Assembly (NCBI GenBank): GCA_947561395.2
Contig: OX387184.1
Coordinates: 40,414,766-40,478,765 of the forward strand
From: Buxus sempervirens
Lineage: Eukaryota; Streptophyta; Magnoliopsida; Buxales; Buxaceae
Direction: 5' to 3'
Length of the DNA: 64,000 bases
Made by a program: the position numbers and the translations under genes. Below, piece by piece: positions 59,312 to 64,000 of this stretch; position 1 is the stretch's first letter; the number at the start of each line of letters is the position of its first letter. The notes under the pieces are model-generated. The model saw only the letters and a list, made by a program, of their open reading frames with translations. It had not been told where the DNA came from and searched no databases.

Positions 59312-61198
59312 CATATTTTAATTTAAATGGCCAACAGAACTCAAATCCCCACTAAGAATTCAGCACTCATTGCTTTGATTGCTGATGAGGTAAGAATTTT
59401 GAAGTTACTGTATATGTTTTACTTAAGTATCTAGTGATGTCAATTCTTCCTTAACATCCATGTGGTTTATTAAGTTATAAAGTTCCAAGCATGTGTCTTT
59501 CTTGTAAATTGATTAAATCAATGCTTGGTCACACTTTTTTTTATATCCCTTATGCATTTTAGAGATCATATCTATTGGATTTGTCAACCTACTTATAGTA
59601 GTATATAGAATTCATTATTATGTCAATTTAGTTCATAGTTTATGTTGAGCATGATCATATTAGTATGTGTAATTTGTCTAATAAATGGCTTATCTTATCT
59701 TGGACACTGTTACTGGGTTTTTGCTGGCTGGAGTGGGCAATGTTGACTTGCAAAGAAAGACCAACTACCTTATTGTTGACTCAAGTATGCTCATGGGCCA
59801 TGTTGAAATATGCATTGAGAAGTTACTTCACATAAAATTGTTGTAGGTGGACTTTGATTTTGGAAATGGGATACTAGATGACACCTTAAATTGCATAGAC
59901 TGCCACTGATTTTTCTTTTTTGTTTTATATTTAATTGCTTGAGTTGGGCTTTCATGATTTCTACAGTTTTTTGCATTATAGAACTTGTTTCAGGTTATTG
60001 AGTCTTAACAAGTTGTACTACTATTCTACTACTAGTATTATAATCTTTCCATCTCAAGGAACAAGTACATCTAGTGTGACTTTTCAGGTGTCTCTATTCT
60101 ATTTTGTTTCTAGCCCTATCTCCTATAGAAATTGTGTGCACCTCATATTGCAGGTCTTTCTTTCTAATTATTCTCATGCAGGGGATGCCTCGATTTTCTA
60201 AGGACTTACTTGTGATGGGGTCAAAACAGCAGCAGTTCTTAATTCTATTCATGATCAGATGGTCCCTTGCAGATCTATTGTTCAATTTTACATGATCTGG
60301 TCTCAAATCAAAAGACAAGTGTATTGTGATGTAAAAAAACTGTGGATTTTGTTTGGCAAATTTATTGTAAATAGTGTAGTCTTTCTGGTACCATTTGTAT
60401 CCATGACATAAATCTAGAACCTTCTGAAATTCACATGATATGAAATTTGTTTTTGTTGTAGATAAATGTAACGGAGAAAGGACCCAAATTAAATTTGGTT
60501 TAGAGTTCATCTCTCCCTTTCTTGTTACTTTTGTTTTTAATGCTTTACCAGTGGCTTTAGTTTGAAGTCTTTATCGAAGGGTGGATTTTGTGATCAATTT
60601 TCCCATCTACTTTAAAGTCATTACATTACAACTTACGATATTACGCTTGACATAAGATCTTATCTTGGCCATCTTTGGGATTTGGAGTTGAATGTGGTTC
60701 TTTTTTATTTTCATTTCTGATTTTTATTCTTATTAATACAGCATATGCTGTATTTTGATACCCTTCAAGGAAACCACTTAACTGGAATAAGACATTAAAA
60801 ATAAGTTGCTTAACTTGAAGCACCGCTTGCAGTGTCTGTGAGATCACATAATAAAGGATTTACCCACATTGTACCAGAAAATGTGGCATATTCCTCAAAA
60901 GATTTTCAGTGAGCAAATGAGGGCCATCAATTGGTTGGAATCATGTGCTAATAGGGCTCGTTCTCAAGGCGTTAATGGGACTGAATATGTTCACATACGT
61001 TATTCATTAGAAATAAACAAAAATATGAATATTTTCTTAATGAGTGGCGCCTACGTGGAAGCATTAAGTTTAGAGCATACAACCAGGGACTTGATAATGC
61101 CATATGAAAAAGATGGTTGAAACCTGAAATAGTAGTTAATATTCAATTTAAAACTACATAACTTTTAAAATAACAAGAAGTACAATTACAACAATAGC
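59312..61198. other. Intergenic stretch, no gene recognised
   Basis: Contains the second copy of a 40-bp repeat (59804-59843). The longest open frame (60869-61120, 83 codons, plus) starts MYQKMWHIPQKIFSEQMRA. I do not recognise it and see no splice or codon support. Confidence 0.4.
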
Positions 61199-61791
61199 TG
61201 TAAGCACCTCATTTTTACGCTTCCAGAAGAGCCGGAAATGCAAACCCTGGACAGAAACTCAAACCTTAAGGAGTAGAAAATTGACTTTTTGATCAAGTGA
61301 AAATTGGCCACCTTGCTTTATCTCAATGGATAGAGAATCCCGACACGAGTCCAACGCAACTGAGTTTGTTAGAATCGGAGTCCGGATGAAGGTTTTGCAA
61401 GCCGGTCAAACTTAAACGGAGCAGAAAGTTGACTTTTTGCCGAACCCCCGGGTCGGGTGCTTAGCCCTATGTCATTGGATAGAGGACTCCGATATGGTTC
61501 TAACGCAATTGAGTTTGCTCAAATCGGAGTACAGATGAAGGAGATATGAGCAGTCGAAGTTTCCAAGCAGCAAAACCGGAAACTGCACATGTGGCGCAGG
61601 AACTGCGCATGTGGCAGAAAATGCAGCAAAATATCTCAGGGACTAAATCTCAAATATCCAAAAATTGTCAAATATCTCAGGGACTAAACCAAAATTCGCA
61701 GGGGGCAATCTGCAGATGTCCAAAAGTGTCAAATCGGTCGAATTAGTCACATCGGCCAAGTCGAGGGGCAAATCCGTAATTTTTTCTATTT

Positions 61792-62059
61792 TGTATCTGA
61801 TCAAATATGTCGGATACACATGCTTTTATTCATATCCAACATATAATGCCGGATACAAGAGATTTGCCCACGAGATTCACGCGGATTCGCTGACAGATAC
61901 GCTTAGAAAATTAAATTTTGGAAATGATTGTGTTTGTATCCGATATAATATGCCGGATACAAAGGAAGTGCTGTGTATCCGACATAAAATGCCGGATACA
62001 AAGGAAGTATAGTGTATTCGACATTAAATGCCGGATACAAAAATTTATCTATAAAAAGG
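61792..62059 (+). promoter_or_regulatory. Element H palindrome cluster 1 and TATA box
   Basis: Five palindromes of the type TGTATCCGACAT-4-6 nt-GCCGGATACA at 61792-61818, 61833-61855, 61935-61961, 61974-62000 and 62013-62039, all with mismatches in the inner stem. TATAAAAAGG follows at 62050-62059, eleven bases after the last one. Confidence 0.8.
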
Positions 62060-63302
62060 CAACTGCAGCCCCATTTCAAGGGTTGGCTCTTCTTGGCTTG
62101 CTTCCACCTCTTCCCCACCATTATTCCAGGCATGAAAGCCCTTCCTTTTCCCCCACCTTGCTCCCCAAACCCAACAACCTCCTTGCTTGACCATTTTACC
62201 CCTCCTTACTCCCTTCTCTCCCTCACTCAAGAACTTGAAGAAGGAGAAGAGGCTACTGTTGGTGGGAGGAGGTGCTGCTCCAGCTGTTTCCTTCACTCTA
62301 AGGAGGCTCCACACATTTCATTCCAGGGTTTTAAACCCAAGGTGAGCTTCCTTGTACCTTTGTGATTCACATATATGAATATAGCATGATTTGAAGTGCA
62401 TCTTATTTTATGCATGTTGTATACTTGCTGTTAGCACTAGATTCATGTTTCCGTCATTTGTTTTACACCATTACAAGGGTGTTGGTCTCATAAGGCAAGA
62501 TGGATATTCTAGGTGGATGGAAGGGAGAAAGGGGATTCTTTAGCCTTGGTTTTAGTATATTATAAGGTTACTGTTGTACTTGCATGATGTTGTTTGCTCC
62601 TTCGTTTATCAAGGGAGTGTGTTCCCTTTATGCCTCTTCTCATGTACCCCAAATGTAACCCCCCTTCCTTATCCCTTCTTGTTGGTTTGCTCTCTTGCTA
62701 AGTAAGTGGCTGTTATGAGCATGATTAGAGATAAAGTGTGCATATGTGTAGATGCTGGAAAGTTTAGTGATTAAGGGAGCATGTATTTCTTTGTGTAAGC
62801 ATGATCACCTCCCTTGGCAGCCCACTATTATGGCTCGCATGAGTTGCTGCTGGAGGTAGCAGCAACACCCCCATGTCCATACCTACCATCCTCTTTAGTT
62901 GTTCAAGGTTAAGTCCCAATATCGCTTTCTACCCCCATGGATAAGAAATAGGGCAGCATGCATGTGTTCCTGTCATAGGATGAAGTGTGTTTTGGGTGCT
63001 CGATTGCATGGATTTTTCATTGATCTTTAAGTTTGCTGTCTTGTGTGGATTGAAAGACCAAAATAGGGACCTCTTGGTCCCTGTTTAGCTATTGAAAGTG
63101 GCTCAAAGGGGAGAAGGCAGCCTCCCAGGCCTTCTCTTCCCCCTCCCTTGTTGAAAAGCCTTCAAAAGACCAAAAATGAGGGTCTTCCCCCTCTTCTCTG
63201 ACTACCATGGGCCCACACAGGGGCCCACCCAAGCTCGGAACATCCTAGAAGGCCCTGGAACCTAAGCCCGTTGGCCGAATCCGAAAAAGCCCTTTTTTGT
63301 GC

Positions 63303-63406
63303 TGATCCGACAACTCAGGTCGGATCAGCAGGGGTTACTCTGTATCCGACCACCATGGTCGGATACAAAAGACCTTGTTTGTAGCCGACACTTCAGGTCG
63401 GCTACA
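63303..63406. repeat. Element H palindrome cluster 2
   Basis: TGATCCGAC-7-GTCGGATCA (63303-63327), TGTATCCGACC-5-GGTCGGATACA (63341-63367) and TGTAGCCGAC-7-GTCGGCTACA (63380-63406). Stems are perfect and each differs at the same base pair from the next. Confidence 0.8.
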
Positions 63407-63707
63407 CTTCCAGAATGCAATTTTTGCTATTTTTATGATCTTGTGCTATTTTCTTGATTTGTTTGATCAATCCAAATGAACCAGAAGGGTTTCTGGGTCA
63501 CCCGGAAGCCCAAGATGGGCCATGGACTGATCCGGTCCAATTTGATTTCCAGTGGGCCTTCCAACGGGGCCCACCAAGCCCGACTAACTCACTTTGCTTT
63601 AAATCAGTAAATAAATCAATTGAGTGGGCCGTACCACTGGAGGCCCACCCAAGCCCAATTTTTTGGAATCATGCTTAGACTAGGATTGGTTTGGCCGAGA
63701 CCACGGA

Positions 63708-64000
63708 TGTAAAATCCCAAATTTTAATGGAATTAAAATTTATTATTTTAGTAATTAAATTATGGCTAGTTAGTAATTTTGTAGAGGAAGGAGGCCAAAT
63801 AGGTAGACCGGGGGTTCAAATCGGAGTGGATGATTTCAATTAATCAGGTAAGGGGCATTGCTGGAATTTTATCTGTGGATTATGGTGGTTTTGGAGGTGG
63901 GACCAATATGAAGTCATGACCAAATAAGGGTTGCTGGTGTAGGGATCCTGGTAGAATGGCATAGCATGGGATCATGTTTAAGCTAGCCCTAGGCGGTAAC
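63708..64000 (-). mobile_element. LTR-type element start (TGTAAAATCCC), partial
   Basis: TGTAAAATCCCAAATTTTAATGG resembles the left end of the inner element at 14550 (TGTAAAACCCCGATATTTTC). It is probably the same family in minus orientation, inserted in element H and cut by the window edge. Only one end is visible. Confidence 0.45.

Larger units (their letters stand above)
61199..64000 (+). mobile_element. LTR-type element H (runs off the right edge)
   Basis: It begins TGTAAGCACCTCATTTTT, nearly the same as element F's start. No end is seen before the window closes, and another LTR appears to start inside it at 63708. It has two palindrome clusters and a TATA box. No coding region seen. Confidence 0.62.

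Noticed and set aside
60869-61120. 83-codon plus-strand frame as a gene
   Set aside because: No family resemblance I can name, no splice context, AT-biased. Could be part of an unrecognised 3' region.
1-64000. tRNA, rRNA or snRNA genes
   Set aside because: I looked for tRNA B-box-like and 5S-like motifs by eye and found none I could support. A covariance-model scan would settle this.

Overview
The window is nuclear DNA from a flowering plant, probably a eudicot. The evidence is GT-AG introns of up to 12.9 kb, plant-only gene families (NUP1-type nucleoporin, GT14/DUF266 glycosyltransferase, FAR1/FHY3) and a dense layer of plant transposable elements (PIF/Harbinger, hAT, L1-type LINE, TRIM, long LTRs). 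I found no bacterial, organellar, tRNA, rRNA or CRISPR features.

Layout. (1) 1-9230, minus strand: the 5' half of a NUP1/NUP136-like nucleoporin gene in five visible exons, running off the left edge. One intron has a GC donor, and one 5.5 kb intron holds an LTR-type element and a Tourist-like MITE. (2) 9805-11876: a PIF/Harbinger-like element that has captured broken pieces of two unrelated host genes, a farnesol-dehydrogenase-like reductase and a BCS1-like AAA ATPase. (3) 12390-13462: a second element of this kind, carrying a 20-bp minisatellite. (4) 13817-21646: a nest of three LTR-type insertions ordered by their target-site duplications. (5) 22145-25280: a hAT transposon with a decayed transposase and a perfect 8-bp duplication. 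(6) 27147-41202, plus strand: a two-exon GT14/DUF266 gene (400 aa) whose single 12.85 kb intron holds a hAT MITE, a TRIM, and a LINE that was itself hit by an LTR-type element and a hAT element. (7) 42.5-45.4 kb: AT-rich and inverted-repeat DNA. (8) 46.1-53.6 kb: a FAR1/FHY3-like gene, now a pseudogene, broken by three antisense LTR-type elements. (9) 57.6-64 kb: two more LTR-type elements, the last one hit by another LTR and running off the right edge.

The most unusual pattern is in the LTR-type elements that begin TGT(C/A)AGCACC or TGTAGACACC. I see seven. All carry short palindromes (stems 6-12 bp, loops mostly 3-12 nt), and in six of the seven several of them form a cluster. In at least five elements the cluster lies upstream of a TATA box. 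Stem sequence differs between elements whose cluster position is the same, is shared between elements of different subfamilies, and matches between two separate clusters inside one element. I know of no described system with this behaviour. It is read by eye and needs computation.

The only genes that look expressible are the NUP1-like gene (subject to an apparent frameshift at the left edge) and the GT14/DUF266 gene. They have no evident functional link.
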